This document shows positions 11,441-20,191 of a stretch of DNA of 33,573 nt, one piece after another. Each line of letters starts with the position of its first letter. Position 1 is the first letter of the stretch. The notes beneath the pieces were generated by a model, which saw nothing but the letters and a program-made list of their open reading frames with translations, searched no databases and was not told the origin of the DNA. Location of the stretch: IMG/VR virus record IMGVR_UViG_3300020213_000077, positions 1-33,573 of that record; one strand, given 5' to 3'. A program made the position numbers and the translations under genes. Source of the stretch: a virus.

Positions 11441-13041
11441 CCCCCCCCGACCTGATGGTGCAGGTGCCAGCGAGTGTGTTGCGTTCGTTGGCTCCGCTGG
11501 CCGCGGAGGCGGGTATCGATCTACCCGAGTCGGATCGGCTTGTCCCTATGGTGGATATGGGACGCCCCGTCCGGGAAATCGCGATGGAGCTTGGGCGGTT
11601 ACTAACACGCGCGCCGATTTTTTTGCGCGCGGAGACCGTGGTGACGGTGGATCAGGCCTCCGGGGATGTGCGGATGATGGAGCGGGAGGCGTTTGTCAGC
11701 TGGGTCGAGGATTACGTGACGATGATCAAAATGCGGCAAGCTCAGGGAGGGGCGGAACCCCGAGCGGAGTCGATGAGTAAGGACCTTGCGGCAAAGCTGA
11801 TTCATTCTCCGCAGTTCCGTCGGCTACTGCGGCCGCTGAAAGAGGTGCATCAGGTGCGGATGCCAGTGCTGCGCGAGGGAGGCACGGTGGAGTTGCTTCC
11901 GTCGGGCTACGACGATCAGTCGGAGATTTACACCGTCGAGACAGTCCGTTTCGTTCTGGATTGGTCGCGGGAAAAGGCTGAATTGTATTTGTCGGAGCTG
12001 TTGTCGGAGTTCCCCTGGAGCGACCTTGAGGTGGATTCCGCGGTGTCGCAATGCAGGGCTGCATCGGTGACGTTCGCGGCTATGCTGGGAGGTTTTTTGC
12101 GCGGCATGTTTGCCCCGGGCACGCCACGACCTGGGATTGCGTTTCTATCTAACCAACCAGGCACGGGGAAATCTACGCTCGCTGCGGCCACGCACGCTGG
12201 CCCATTTGGGGTCGTCGGAAACACGGATCTGCCTACCAGTGGGGAGGAGATGATCAAGACGCTGGCGGCTGAGGCGCAGTCGTTTTCTCCCGTCGTGTGG
12301 TTCGACGATATCGGCAAAGCAATCTCATCTCCGCAGCTTAATAGATTCATCACGTCGTCGCAGCATCGCGGGCGGGTGCTGGGATCTAAGGAGAATTTTT
12401 CGGTGCCCAACGTGTCGCAGGTAGTAGTGACCGGCAACGACCTGCGATGGACGGCGGATCTGCAACGGAGATTTTTGCAGGCTTCGCTTTTTTTGGCGGG
12501 AGACGTCCGCGGGAGAAAATTTCGGAAAACCATCACCCCGCGCTGGCTGGCGCAGGATAGCGTGCGGGCGGAGATCCTCGCGGCGCTGTGGGCGGTAGTA
12601 CGAAATTGGATCGATGCCGGCATGCCGCGTCACGCGCGCCCAATGGAGACTTTCGAGGAGTGGTCGTCCCTCGTCGGCGGGTGCGTGCAGGCTTTCGGCT
12701 GGGCCGATCCGCTGGCGACTCCCGAGGTAGATGGTAGTGGAGACGTCGAGGGCGAGGAGTGGCGGCAACTGTTCGGCGCACTCGCCATGGAGCAGGCGGC
12801 CGGCCAGGCGCGGGAATGGTCACGCGCAGAGGTGGTGGGCACTGCGCGCTCCATGGGGGTCCTGGAGGACATCATGGGGGCAGATGGAGACGGCGACCTG
12901 CGCACGCAGGAAAACAAGCGACTCGGCTACAAATTGCGAAAGTGGCGGGGAAGGGAATTCACCGACCCGGCAGGCAGGCGGTATGTCGTCGGCAGTCGCA
13001 GGTCGCACGGCGTGAGGTCATTGCTGATCACACTACTGTGA
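11437..13041 (+). CDS. SF3-type replicative helicase/AAA ATPase
   Basis: 534 residues. Walker A NQPGTGKST lies at about 239-247 and Walker B VVWFDDIG at about 287-294. A sensor/motif C strand follows (QVVVTGNDLRW, about 328-338), then an arginine-containing segment (DLQRRFLQASLF). This order matches superfamily 3/D5-like ATPases that unwind DNA at phage origins. The N-terminal 200 residues are unassigned. The gene is coupled to the primase-like gene and is followed directly by the iteron region. No DNA polymerase is encoded in the window, so host polymerase is probably used. Confidence 0.75.
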   Translation: MTPPDLMVQVPASVLRSLAPLAAEAGIDLPESDRLVPMVDMGRPVREIAMELGRLLTRAPIFLRAETVVTVDQASGDVRMMEREAFVSWVEDYVTMIKMRQAQGGAEPRAESMSKDLAAKLIHSPQFRRLLRPLKEVHQVRMPVLREGGTVELLPSGYDDQSEIYTVETVRFVLDWSREKAELYLSELLSEFPWSDLEVDSAVSQCRAASVTFAAMLGGFLRGMFAPGTPRPGIAFLSNQPGTGKSTLAAATHAGPFGVVGNTDLPTSGEEMIKTLAAEAQSFSPVVWFDDIGKAISSPQLNRFITSSQHRGRVLGSKENFSVPNVSQVVVTGNDLRWTADLQRRFLQASLFLAGDVRGRKFRKTITPRWLAQDSVRAEILAALWAVVRNWIDAGMPRHARPMETFEEWSSLVGGCVQAFGWADPLATPEVDGSGDVEGEEWRQLFGALAMEQAAGQAREWSRAEVVGTARSMGVLEDIMGADGDGDLRTQENKRLGYKLRKWRGREFTDPAGRRYVVGSRRSHGVRSLLITLL

Positions 13042-13115
13042 TCTCGCGGTGCCCCCACGGCCGGCTATTCGGAGTGACCGATGAGACTACGGCGCAAGGC
13101 CTCTGCCTCGGTCGG

Positions 13116-13400
13116 GTGCCGATGCGCCGCCGATGCGCCGCCGATGCGCCGCCGATGCGCCGCCGATGCGCCGCCGATGGGCTGCTCCCGCCCCCTTGTT
13201 TTGGGCACGGGTGCCGATCGCCCCTTTTCATCGGCACCCATCATGTCCATCGGCACCGCATCGGCACCCACCTATCTGCTTCTCCCCTAGTGGTTTGTCC
13301 CTTTGGGTGCCGATGGTGCCGATGAATAACCCAATGCTGAGCAGAATCCGGCAGTGCGTCAGCGTAAAGGGATATGGCTCTCGATCGGCACCATCGGCAC
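13116..13400. repeat. Nine GTGCCGAT iterons in both orientations
   Basis: Forward copies begin at 13116, 13211, 13307 and 13316; reverse copies (ATCGGCAC) at 13230, 13249, 13260, 13384 and 13393. Four of the copies form pairs 9 bp apart and two more are 11 bp apart, about one helical turn, which suits cooperative binding by an initiator. Confidence 0.85.
13121..13175. repeat. Five tandem copies of GATGCGCCGCC
   Basis: Five perfect 11-bp units follow directly from the first GTGCCGAT site, with a partial sixth (GATGGG). The 11-bp period keeps each unit on nearly the same face of the helix. The CCGAT inside links the unit to the surrounding iterons. Confidence 0.9.
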
Positions 13401-13496
13401 CCGCAAGGGGGGGGGAAGGAATCTCTTTTTCTCCGTCTGAATCCTTCGGTTTCCAGTCATACTTGGCCGCTTGGGTGAGCAATTGCCGCCGGCTTA

Positions 13497-13573
13497 CGGA
13501 AGGTCGTGGCGGAAGCGAGAACTTCCGCGCTTCCGAATTGACACCCATTCTTCCGTGTGGCGCGCAACGGAAG
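13497..13573. repeat. Cluster of six CGGAAG/CTTCCG sites
   Basis: CGGAAG at 13497, 13510 and 13568; CTTCCG at 13522, 13530 and 13550. They lie immediately before and at the start of the small terminase gene. Lambda-type small terminases bind repeated R sites in cosB, next to their own gene, so these may be equivalents. Confidence 0.6.
13538..13544 (+). promoter_or_regulatory. TTGACAC motif 12 nt before the small terminase start
   Basis: TTGACAC, then 12 bases, then GTG 13557. It is one of five late-gene starts with this exact spacing. Confidence 0.55.
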
Positions 13574-14147
13574 ACAACACGCGGAGCTAGTCAAGGCCTG
13601 CGCGGCGACTCATGGAGTCTCGCCCCGCAGCGTGCGAAACTGGAAGCGCGCGAACGATCCGCGGTGGATAGCGTGGATGTCGGAGCGAGCGGTGGCATGC
13701 ATCGATCCCCCCCAAAATGGCGACACACTGGTCCCCGTGGTTTTCGCTCCGGAGATCGATGGGTCTGGGCTGGAGTACGAAATCGCACGGATGAAATACG
13801 AGTGCCTGTCGCTCGGGCGGCTGCTTGCTCGGGCGATCGTCATCTCGGATCTCGATACCATACAGTCGGTGTCGCGAACGCTGGATTCCAAGCGCGACGC
13901 GCTGCGAGCGATGACTCGAGACACACCCAAAATTCACCAGGCGGAAAAAAACGCAATCGGTCGGGAGAACGTGGAGGCAGCGTTCCTCCGTTACGTGACA
14001 GAGGTGTCGGCGAAAGTGTCACAGCTGGCCCCTAGGATTCTCTCGATCCTCCCCGCCGAACTGGCTGCGGCAACTGGTGACCAGATCCGCAGAGAGATCG
14101 ACGCGGTGCGGGAATCGGCCGCTGTGATACGGCTGGATCTGGCATGA
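13557..14147 (+). CDS. Terminase small subunit-like protein
   Basis: 196 residues from a GTG. The N-terminus (HAELVKACAATHGVSPRSVRNWKRANDPRW) is a helix-turn-helix of the kind that binds packaging sites. The central and C-terminal parts are helical (SRTLDSKRDALRAMTR, FLRYVTEVSAKVSQLAPRILSILP), resembling the oligomerisation regions of Nu1-like proteins. It sits directly before the large terminase gene, overlapping it by ATGA, and next to a cluster of CGGAAG sites it may bind. The call rests mainly on position and the HTH. Confidence 0.65.
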   Translation: MARNGRQHAELVKACAATHGVSPRSVRNWKRANDPRWIAWMSERAVACIDPPQNGDTLVPVVFAPEIDGSGLEYEIARMKYECLSLGRLLARAIVISDLDTIQSVSRTLDSKRDALRAMTRDTPKIHQAEKNAIGRENVEAAFLRYVTEVSAKVSQLAPRILSILPAELAAATGDQIRREIDAVRESAAVIRLDLA

Positions 14148-15919
14148 CCGAGACCGTCGACGAGGTCGCCGCGCGGCTGTGGCGTCCGCGGCAGCGGGTG
14201 GGTCCGTTGGAGTGGTCGCGCGAAAACGTGACGCTATCGGAGCGGTACACCCGCCGACCAGGCGCATACGATCCCGAGTGGACGCCGTACATGATGATGC
14301 CGCACGAGTGGTTCGGGGATCGGGGGATTCGTCAAATCACAGGAGTCAAAGCCGCTCAACTCGGTGGCACGACGTGGATCGCGAATCTGATCATGTGGGC
14401 TGCGGTCGAGGATCCCGGGCCGATGCTCTATGTGACGGCGAGTTTGGATGTGGCCAAATCATGGAGCGAGCGGGAATTGTCACCGCGTTTTCGCGAATGC
14501 CAGGCGATGCGCTCAATTCTTCCGACCGACCCCGACGATTTTCGAAAATTGGAGATGCACCTAAAGACGTGCACGATCCGGCTGCAAGGCTCGAATTCCC
14601 CCGGCAACCTAGCGTCGCGGCCGGTGCGCTACCTATTCTGCGACGAGATAGACAAGTGGCCCGACCAGTCAGACGCCGAAGCGCCCGCCCTGGAACTCGC
14701 GATGGTGCGGACGGCGGCATTCGCGGATTGCTCGAAAGTCGTCATGATCTCCACGCCGACTCTTGAGACGGGGGCAATCTGGCAGCAATTTTTGGCGGGC
14801 ACACAACATCGATTCCGCGTGCCGTGCCCGGCGTGCGGACACCGACAGGAATTAGTGTTTGCGCCCGATAAGCAGGGGGAACGAGGCGGTGTTCGGTGGC
14901 CACGATCGCATCGCGACATGCTGAGCAAGTGGGATTTGCGCGGGGTTGAGCGGGACGCGGCGTATGAGTGCAGCGCGTGCGGCGATCACTGGTCGCAGGA
15001 GCACGCGCGCGCGATCATCGCGCAGGGGGAATGGGGGCCGACAAATTTGCAGGCGACCGGCGAACATGTGTCGTTTCACATTTCGTCCCTTTACTCACCA
15101 AACATCACTTGGGGCAAGCTTGCGCGAATGTTCCTTGAAAAGTCCGACCAGATAGGCGGCCTCCACGATTTTCGGAATAACTGGCTCGGCCTGCCATGGG
15201 AACCGCAGGCCGCCGCGGTAAAGGACGAGTCAGTCCTGCAACTTGTGAACCCGACGCACCAACTCAAGTTGGTTCCGATCGTCCCCGCCGCTCTGACTAT
15301 GTGCGCGGACGTGGGTCAGGATCGGACGCATTGGTCGGTGCAGGCGTGGTCGGAGACTGGAGAGACCTGGATGGTGGATTACGGGACAACGTTGTTGGTC
15401 GAAGATCTGCTAGGCATTTCAGAGAAAAAATACACAGGCCCCGACGGCGTCGAGCTGACGATTACCGGGGGCCTCGTAGACTCCGGCGACCAGACGATGC
15501 GGGTCTATGATGTTTGCGCAGCGAGTGAGGGCAGGCTGTGGCCGGCAAAGGGGACGGACGCCGCGTTTGGTGCCTGGGGCAGGTCGCTGCTGAAGACTCA
15601 CCCTGGCATGATTCTGTACACGTTTGTTGACCACACCGCGAAAATCGAACTGTACCTCAACCGGATCGGGAAGCGAATGCCCCCGCCCTGGCATTTACCG
15701 CGTGATGTCGGCCAGGATTTCATCGCCGGCCACACCGGGCAGACGCTTCTCCGGGTGCGGACGCCACGAGGATGGGGGACAAAATGGAAAAATCTCCGCG
15801 GAGATCACTATGGAGACTGCTCGAAATTACAGCTGCTGTGTTGGTGGATTCTCAAGGACGACATCGCAGCCGAAGCCGCGGTGGTCGCAGTAGAGGAGAC
15901 AGAACCGTCGGTCTCCTGA
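14144..15919 (+). CDS. Terminase large subunit, GpA family
   Basis: 591 residues, about the size of lambda gpA-type terminases. The ATPase has a deviant Walker A (KAAQLGGTTW, Lys about residue 69, placed before rather than after the glycines, as in lambda). Walker B is YLFCDEIDKW (about 163-172). Two CxxC knuckles (CPACG about 227 and CSACG about 275) suggest a zinc site. The nuclease domain begins with MCADVGQDRTHW (Asp about 389), followed by further acidic motifs. It pumps DNA into proheads and cuts concatemers. Confidence 0.9.
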   Translation: MTETVDEVAARLWRPRQRVGPLEWSRENVTLSERYTRRPGAYDPEWTPYMMMPHEWFGDRGIRQITGVKAAQLGGTTWIANLIMWAAVEDPGPMLYVTASLDVAKSWSERELSPRFRECQAMRSILPTDPDDFRKLEMHLKTCTIRLQGSNSPGNLASRPVRYLFCDEIDKWPDQSDAEAPALELAMVRTAAFADCSKVVMISTPTLETGAIWQQFLAGTQHRFRVPCPACGHRQELVFAPDKQGERGGVRWPRSHRDMLSKWDLRGVERDAAYECSACGDHWSQEHARAIIAQGEWGPTNLQATGEHVSFHISSLYSPNITWGKLARMFLEKSDQIGGLHDFRNNWLGLPWEPQAAAVKDESVLQLVNPTHQLKLVPIVPAALTMCADVGQDRTHWSVQAWSETGETWMVDYGTTLLVEDLLGISEKKYTGPDGVELTITGGLVDSGDQTMRVYDVCAASEGRLWPAKGTDAAFGAWGRSLLKTHPGMILYTFVDHTAKIELYLNRIGKRMPPPWHLPRDVGQDFIAGHTGQTLLRVRTPRGWGTKWKNLRGDHYGDCSKLQLLCWWILKDDIAAEAAVVAVEETEPSVS

Positions 15920-15923
15920 ATCT

Positions 15924-15930
15924 TTGACAC
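15924..15930 (+). promoter_or_regulatory. TTGACAC motif 12 nt before the gpW-like gene
   Basis: TTGACAC lies in the short gap after the large terminase stop, exactly 12 bases before GTG 15943. Confidence 0.55.
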
Positions 15931-15942
15931 CAACGCCCGGTC

Positions 15943-16221
15943 GTGGCATCACCTTCCATCCGTGCGATTGTCGATTTTGCGGCCACGGCCGGCCGCGACT
16001 GGCTGGTCGCTGAGCGCAATCGCGTGTTGGCCGAATACATAGCCGGCGCAGTCGAGGTGGACGCCGTGTCTTTTGAGGGGGCGAGCGCGTCCGGGCGGCG
16101 AAGGGTTTCCGCGGAAAAATTATTGAGCGAGTTGCAAACCGCCCTTGATGAGTTTGATCTTTCCTCCGCGCGCCCCGGAGTAGCCTTTATAGATTACTCC
16201 GGAGCGGACATCCAATCATGA
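15943..16221 (+). CDS. gpW-like head-tail joining protein
   Basis: 92 residues from a GTG. Size, position between large terminase and portal, and the segment LVAERNRVLAEYIAGAVEVDAVSFEGASASGRRRVSAEKLL are reminiscent of lambda gpW-type small proteins, where YxxG/S and R/E-L segments precede a short helix. These complete the head so tails can attach. The stop overlaps the portal start. The evidence is context plus weak pattern. Confidence 0.6.
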   Translation: MASPSIRAIVDFAATAGRDWLVAERNRVLAEYIAGAVEVDAVSFEGASASGRRRVSAEKLLSELQTALDEFDLSSARPGVAFIDYSGADIQS

Positions 16222-17753
16222 GTCGCCCGACCCCGAAACGCAAAGCCAGGAGCAAGTCTCTCGCACCCATCGCCGCTTACGGATCCTTTCAAGGCGCCGA
16301 GCAATCGTCTTCCCGGGGATATGTGTATTTCCCGAGCATTGACACTCGGCGCGAGGTGGACACTTACAGCCGACTGGAATTGCTTCGCCGCGCCCGATTT
16401 TTGTACAACAACGTCGGACTGGTTCGCCGAATCGTGAATGGCATTTCGCGACTAGTCGCCGGCACCGGGCTTTCTCCGCAGGCGCTCACAACCGATTCCG
16501 CATGGAATGCCAAGGCCGAGCGTCACTTCACAGAGCGAGCCGGTCAACGTTTTGTTTTTGACGTTGGCGGTCGGTATGATTTTTTTTCCGCGCAGCGTGC
16601 GATCATGAGGCAGCGGCTCCGCGACGGAGACTGCGCAGCGATCCTCACCGAGAGCGCAGCCGGGACCCCCCGCGTTCGGATGTATGAGTCGCACCAGATT
16701 GGCGACATCGACAAGCCGTGGGGAGCATCGGCTGACGCGACCGATCCCTGGCGCGACGGAGTAATGCACAACCGCGACAACCGCCCGGTGGCCTACCGGA
16801 TTCTCGGGGATGCCGGGGCAAGCGTTGTGGTTCCCGCTGAGGATGTGATCTTTTTTGCGGATTACGAACGCATCGGCCAGAGCCGCGGGCTTACGATCCT
16901 TTACCACGCCGTTAACAACCTTCTGGACACCACCGAGATCGTGTCCTTTTTCAAGCAGGGAATCAAAGCAAGTAACCAGCTCGGATTCTATATTTCGGAA
17001 GACGCGACCAAGGACGGGCCGCAGGGTTTGCCCGGTCGGATCCGCGCGGCGAAAGCGACCACGGTTGGCGGAACGGCGGCGACAGTTACGCAGGACAAGC
17101 TCTTTGCGGCGGGTCAGATTCAAGAATTGAATCCAGGTCAGGAATTGAAGGTTCTTCACGATCAGCGACCGCATCCTAATGCGCTCGGGCTGCTCGACTG
17201 GTGCATCCGAGACATCTCGTGGGGGTGCGGTCTCTCCCCCGAGGTGCTGTGGAACATCGCAAGCCTGGGCGGCGCCAACACCCGTTTTGTGATGGCGGAC
17301 ACCCAGACGTTTGTCGAGGAGCAACAACAGGAACTGATTGATTTATATTGCAGTCGTTTTTGGGTGTACTTTGTCGCGAAGGAAATCAAGTCCGGTCGGA
17401 TTGATAAGCCATCAGATCCAGAATGGTGGAAACACGGATGGGTGCCACCGCCCCGGCAAACCGTAGATTTCGGCCGTGACGGGCGTCTCTATCTGGAGCA
17501 GCACCGAGCCGGACTTCTCACGAGCAAGCGGTGGAACATGATGCAGGGACTCGACTGGAAAACCGAAGCCGACCAGTTCATCGAGGAGCGCGTGTATTTG
17601 CGCGACACCGCCGCTGCGCGCGGGCTAAGTTTCGCCGAGCTATTACCCCCCGCGCCAGGCCAGGCACCTGCCGCGGCTGCCCCGCCCACCTCGGCGGACG
17701 AAGATCCCGAGCCAACAGGGAACAAATCGACAGAACAACCCGCCGACTCATGA
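16218..17753 (+). CDS. Portal protein, lambda family
   Basis: 511 residues, the usual length for lambda-type portals. Recognisable segments are RRARFLYNNVGLVRRIVNGISRLV (start of the core), MYESHQIGDID, PAEDVIFFADYERIGQSRGL, and the C-terminal LSPEVLWNIASLGGANTRFVMADTQ. The last 35 residues are proline/alanine-rich and disordered. Portals form the dodecameric ring through which DNA enters and leaves the head. It starts with ATGA overlap on the gpW-like gene and ends with ATGA overlap on the protease. Confidence 0.9.
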   Translation: MSRPTPKRKARSKSLAPIAAYGSFQGAEQSSSRGYVYFPSIDTRREVDTYSRLELLRRARFLYNNVGLVRRIVNGISRLVAGTGLSPQALTTDSAWNAKAERHFTERAGQRFVFDVGGRYDFFSAQRAIMRQRLRDGDCAAILTESAAGTPRVRMYESHQIGDIDKPWGASADATDPWRDGVMHNRDNRPVAYRILGDAGASVVVPAEDVIFFADYERIGQSRGLTILYHAVNNLLDTTEIVSFFKQGIKASNQLGFYISEDATKDGPQGLPGRIRAAKATTVGGTAATVTQDKLFAAGQIQELNPGQELKVLHDQRPHPNALGLLDWCIRDISWGCGLSPEVLWNIASLGGANTRFVMADTQTFVEEQQQELIDLYCSRFWVYFVAKEIKSGRIDKPSDPEWWKHGWVPPPRQTVDFGRDGRLYLEQHRAGLLTSKRWNMMQGLDWKTEADQFIEERVYLRDTAAARGLSFAELLPPAPGQAPAAAAPPTSADEDPEPTGNKSTEQPADS

Positions 17754-18676
17754 ACTACCCACGTCTTTTTCGCCGCGTTTATGCTGAGCCGCTCTGCATT
17801 TCCCGCGCGAGCTGGGCATCGATCCACGCCGTGCTGTTGCCGCGTATTGCGGGGACGGTGGCGGAGGGAGCGCCCCCCCCGATAGCCGGCATCAATCGCC
17901 GTCCAGCACTAGCGCCCTCCCGGATGAGCGCGCAAGCGTGCCGCGCATCCTCGGTCGGAGCGCCTATGGATGAGGAGAACGCCGAACCCAACGCCGCATG
18001 GACGCTGGCTGCGCCGGGCGTTGCGTGCGTGCCGTTGTATGGAGTGCTCGGAAAAAATATCTCCCTGATGGAGGCGATGTGCGGCGGCGTGGATGTCGGC
18101 ACCGTGAGCGCAGCGATCACCGCATGCAACGCGGATCCCCGAGTCCTCGCCATTGTGCTCGATATCGCGAGTCCCGGCGGGTCCGTGACCGGCATACCCG
18201 AGTTAGCGCAGCAAGTCGCGCAGAGCGTCAAGCCGGTGTACGCATTCACCGATGACGAATGCTGCTCCGCCGCGTATTGGGTCGCCAGCCAGACCCGCGG
18301 AGGAATTTACGCGACGCCGTCAAGTATGATTGGCAGCATTGGAGTGTATCTCGCGCTGCTGGATCAATGCGTAGCGATGGAATTGCAGGGTCTCAAGCTG
18401 GAGCTGTTTGTCGCTGGCGCCCACAAGGGCCTCGGGCTGCCTGGCCGCCCGCTCTCCGATGAGGATCGCGCACTACTCCAGGGCGGAGTCGACAAGATTT
18501 ACGCTTGGTTCTCCTCCCAGGTGCAGGCGACCCGCCCCGGCGTAGCTAGTGCCAGCATGCAGGGGCAGGTATTCGACGGACAGGACGCCGCGGCTGCGGG
18601 TTTAGTGGATTTTGTCGTCACCGGCTGGCACGAGATGATCGACGCGGTTGCGGAGATTTCCCGCGGCGGACTTTGA
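17750..18676 (+). CDS. S49-family head maturation protease
   Basis: 308 residues from the ATG overlapping the portal stop; the frame is open upstream, but that part lies inside the portal gene. The ClpP/SppA-like fold is visible in LAIVLDIASPGGSVTG, then DECCSAAYWVASQ with the nucleophile Ser about 173, and IGSIGVYLALLDQ. The likely general base is Lys about 226 in AGAHKGLGLPG. The Ser/Lys arrangement is that of lambda gpC. It would clip scaffold, portal or coat during head maturation. The first 75 residues may be a removable leader. Confidence 0.9.
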   Translation: MNYPRLFRRVYAEPLCISRASWASIHAVLLPRIAGTVAEGAPPPIAGINRRPALAPSRMSAQACRASSVGAPMDEENAEPNAAWTLAAPGVACVPLYGVLGKNISLMEAMCGGVDVGTVSAAITACNADPRVLAIVLDIASPGGSVTGIPELAQQVAQSVKPVYAFTDDECCSAAYWVASQTRGGIYATPSSMIGSIGVYLALLDQCVAMELQGLKLELFVAGAHKGLGLPGRPLSDEDRALLQGGVDKIYAWFSSQVQATRPGVASASMQGQVFDGQDAAAAGLVDFVVTGWHEMIDAVAEISRGGL

Positions 18677-18679
18677 CAC
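18673..18679 (+). promoter_or_regulatory. TTGACAC motif 12 nt before the scaffold-like gene
   Basis: TTGACAC overlaps the protease stop codon and lies exactly 12 bases before ATG 18692. Confidence 0.55.
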
Positions 18680-18691
18680 GCCGCTCTTGGC

Positions 18692-19138
18692 ATGTCCGCA
18701 ACTCCATCGCTCCTCGAAACTTTCCGCGCCAGCATATCCGACAAGGCAGATCTTCAATCGCAGATCGTCGGGCTGACTGAACGAGCAGTGTCTGCGGAGG
18801 CAGATCGCGACCTACTCCAGACTCAGATCGACACCCATCTCCGCGAGCAGGCCGACGTGATCGAGGCACTTACCTCGCTCCGCGGCGATCTCGAAGGAGC
18901 GCGCACAGAGGTGACCCGACTGAGCACCGACCTCGCCACGGCGCGCGCCGCAGCAACCACGGTTGCGGACCAGACCATCGAGACCGTCGCCGCCCTGGGA
19001 TTCCCCGCCGCTGATCTCCCCGCCTCCACCGATACGGCCACCGGAGGTTCTCTGGCCGAGCAGTTCGACGCGATCAGCGATCCCGCAGCCCGCACCGCGT
19101 TTTACGAAAAACACCGCACCGCGATCCGCGGCCTTTGA
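18692..19138 (+). CDS. Scaffold-like coiled-coil protein
   Basis: 148 residues. Residues 12-90 are a long charged, heptad-like helix (DKADLQSQIVGLTERAVSAEADRDLLQTQI, LREQADVIEALTSLRGDLEGARTEV). The C-terminal part (FPAADLPASTDT through DPAARTAFYEKHRTAIRGL) resembles the short capsid-binding end of phage scaffolds. Placement between the S49 protease and the coat gene supports an internal scaffold that is degraded during maturation. No sequence family is certain. Confidence 0.65.
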   Translation: MSATPSLLETFRASISDKADLQSQIVGLTERAVSAEADRDLLQTQIDTHLREQADVIEALTSLRGDLEGARTEVTRLSTDLATARAAATTVADQTIETVAALGFPAADLPASTDTATGGSLAEQFDAISDPAARTAFYEKHRTAIRGL

Positions 19139-19141
19139 CAC
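19135..19141 (+). promoter_or_regulatory. TTGACAC motif at the scaffold/coat junction
   Basis: TTGACAC overlaps the scaffold stop, 42 bases before the coat ATG. A second near-copy (CTGACAC) is at 19153. Same motif as at other late junctions but at a different distance. Confidence 0.4.
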
Positions 19142-19183
19142 TTACGCACAAGCTGACACCCAACATTTTTCCAACCACAACTC

Positions 19184-20062
19184 ATGTCCACCATCAATTT
19201 CAACGACAAGATTTTTTCGCAGGAAATTCTGAAAGCGTTTGTTGCGAATCTTCCGCTTCTCGGCGCGTTCGCAAAGGATTTTTCCAGCGTGACTAAAGCC
19301 AAGGGCGACGCCGTCGCCGTGCCGCTCCTCTCTGCACTGACGGCAACCACATTCGCAAGCTACGAAACCGCTGGCGGGACGCTCTCCACCGTCACGGTCA
19401 ACTTGAACGTGCATCGTCATGTCCCCGTCGACATCTCCGACATCCAGTCGGCGAACAGCTCCGCCGCAAAGTTCGACAATTTCGCAGCGAATGCAGGCGC
19501 GGCGCTCGCCGAATCAGTGATTGCCCGCGTGCTCTCGCTGGTCACGACCGGCGGCTACGGCGCCGCGGTGATCACCACATCCGCCGCACTCTGGACTCGC
19601 ACGCAAGTGCGTGCTTTTCGCAAGGCACTCAACGTGCTCCGCGCTCCAAGTCGCGGACGTATCTTCGTGAGCAATCTCGACATCGAGGACGCGCTTCTCG
19701 GCGACACAAACATCACACAGGCCTACGCCTACGGCGGCTCCGAGGCAATCCGTGAAGGCAAGGTGCCCCGGCTGATGGGATTCGATATGTTTGGCACTGA
19801 CATGATCCCGCTGAATGGGATCTCGCTCGCCGCCTTCGCGTGCGTTCCCGATGCCATCGCCGTCGCGATGCGCTACCTCGCCCCGCAGGACCCCACCGAT
19901 CTGAGCGCCGCGGAGATGGCGACCGATCCCGCCACCGGCATCACCATCGGCTACCGCCGCCACTATGCGCGCGCGACCGGTGTGATGTACGCGAACGTCG
20001 AGTGCCTTTTCGGTTTCGCGGCCGGACTTACACCCGGCCTTGTGCTGGCAACCATTCCGTAA
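19184..20062 (+). CDS. Major capsid protein
   Basis: 292 residues, placed right after protease and scaffold. The pattern is that of an HK97-fold coat: N-terminal NFNDKIFSQEILKAFVANLPLLGAF, then VTKAKGDAVAVPLLSALTATTFASYETAGG (an extended-loop-like region). The core segments are RTQVRAFRKALNVLRAPSRGRIFVSNLD and GSEAIREGKVPRLMGFDMFGTDMIP, and the C-terminus is RHYARATGVMYANVECLFGF. It lacks a fused scaffold domain, in line with the separate upstream gene. The leader (CAACCACAACTC) has no Shine-Dalgarno sequence even though this should be the most expressed protein. Confidence 0.85.
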   Translation: MSTINFNDKIFSQEILKAFVANLPLLGAFAKDFSSVTKAKGDAVAVPLLSALTATTFASYETAGGTLSTVTVNLNVHRHVPVDISDIQSANSSAAKFDNFAANAGAALAESVIARVLSLVTTGGYGAAVITTSAALWTRTQVRAFRKALNVLRAPSRGRIFVSNLDIEDALLGDTNITQAYAYGGSEAIREGKVPRLMGFDMFGTDMIPLNGISLAAFACVPDAIAVAMRYLAPQDPTDLSAAEMATDPATGITIGYRRHYARATGVMYANVECLFGFAAGLTPGLVLATIP

Positions 20063-20083
20063 GAAGCCCGCTGGTGGGGATAG

Positions 20084-20115
20084 CCCGCCGCCGAACGGCT
20101 GAGACCGGCGGCGGG
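20084..20115. terminator. GC hairpin after the capsid gene
   Basis: Perfect 10-bp stem CCCGCCGCCG/CGGCGGCGGG over a 12-base loop, 21 bases after the coat stop. No long U-run follows, so it may attenuate or protect the mRNA end rather than stop transcription fully. Confidence 0.55.
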
Positions 20116-20139
20116 TTCCAAATCAATTCGGTTCGATAA

Positions 20140-20175
20140 GACCCGGTGTGCGGACTCAGCCCCGCCCGCCGGGTC
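20140..20175. terminator. Second hairpin with short T-rich tail
   Basis: GACCCGG pairs with CCGGGTC over a 22-base loop and is followed by GATTGTTTATT. A weak terminator candidate just before the glycosyltransferase gene. Confidence 0.4.
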
Positions 20176-20191
20176 GATTGTTTATTCCCCC

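Larger units (their letters stand above)
13042..13556. promoter_or_regulatory. Origin-like and packaging-site-like region
   Basis: About 500 bp without a convincing gene between the helicase and small terminase. It contains nine GTGCCGAT sites in both orientations (13116-13400), an 11-bp tandem repeat and six CGGAAG sites (13497-13573). Repeated protein-binding sites beside primase and helicase genes are typical of phage and plasmid origins. The CGGAAG cluster beside the small terminase gene could be a cos/pac recognition site. Inference from repeats and position. Confidence 0.6.

Noticed and set aside
13081-13325. Open frames with ADAPPMRRRC-type repeats
   Set aside because: They are products of the 11-bp tandem repeat read in several frames on both strands. 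The region is better explained as protein-binding iterons.
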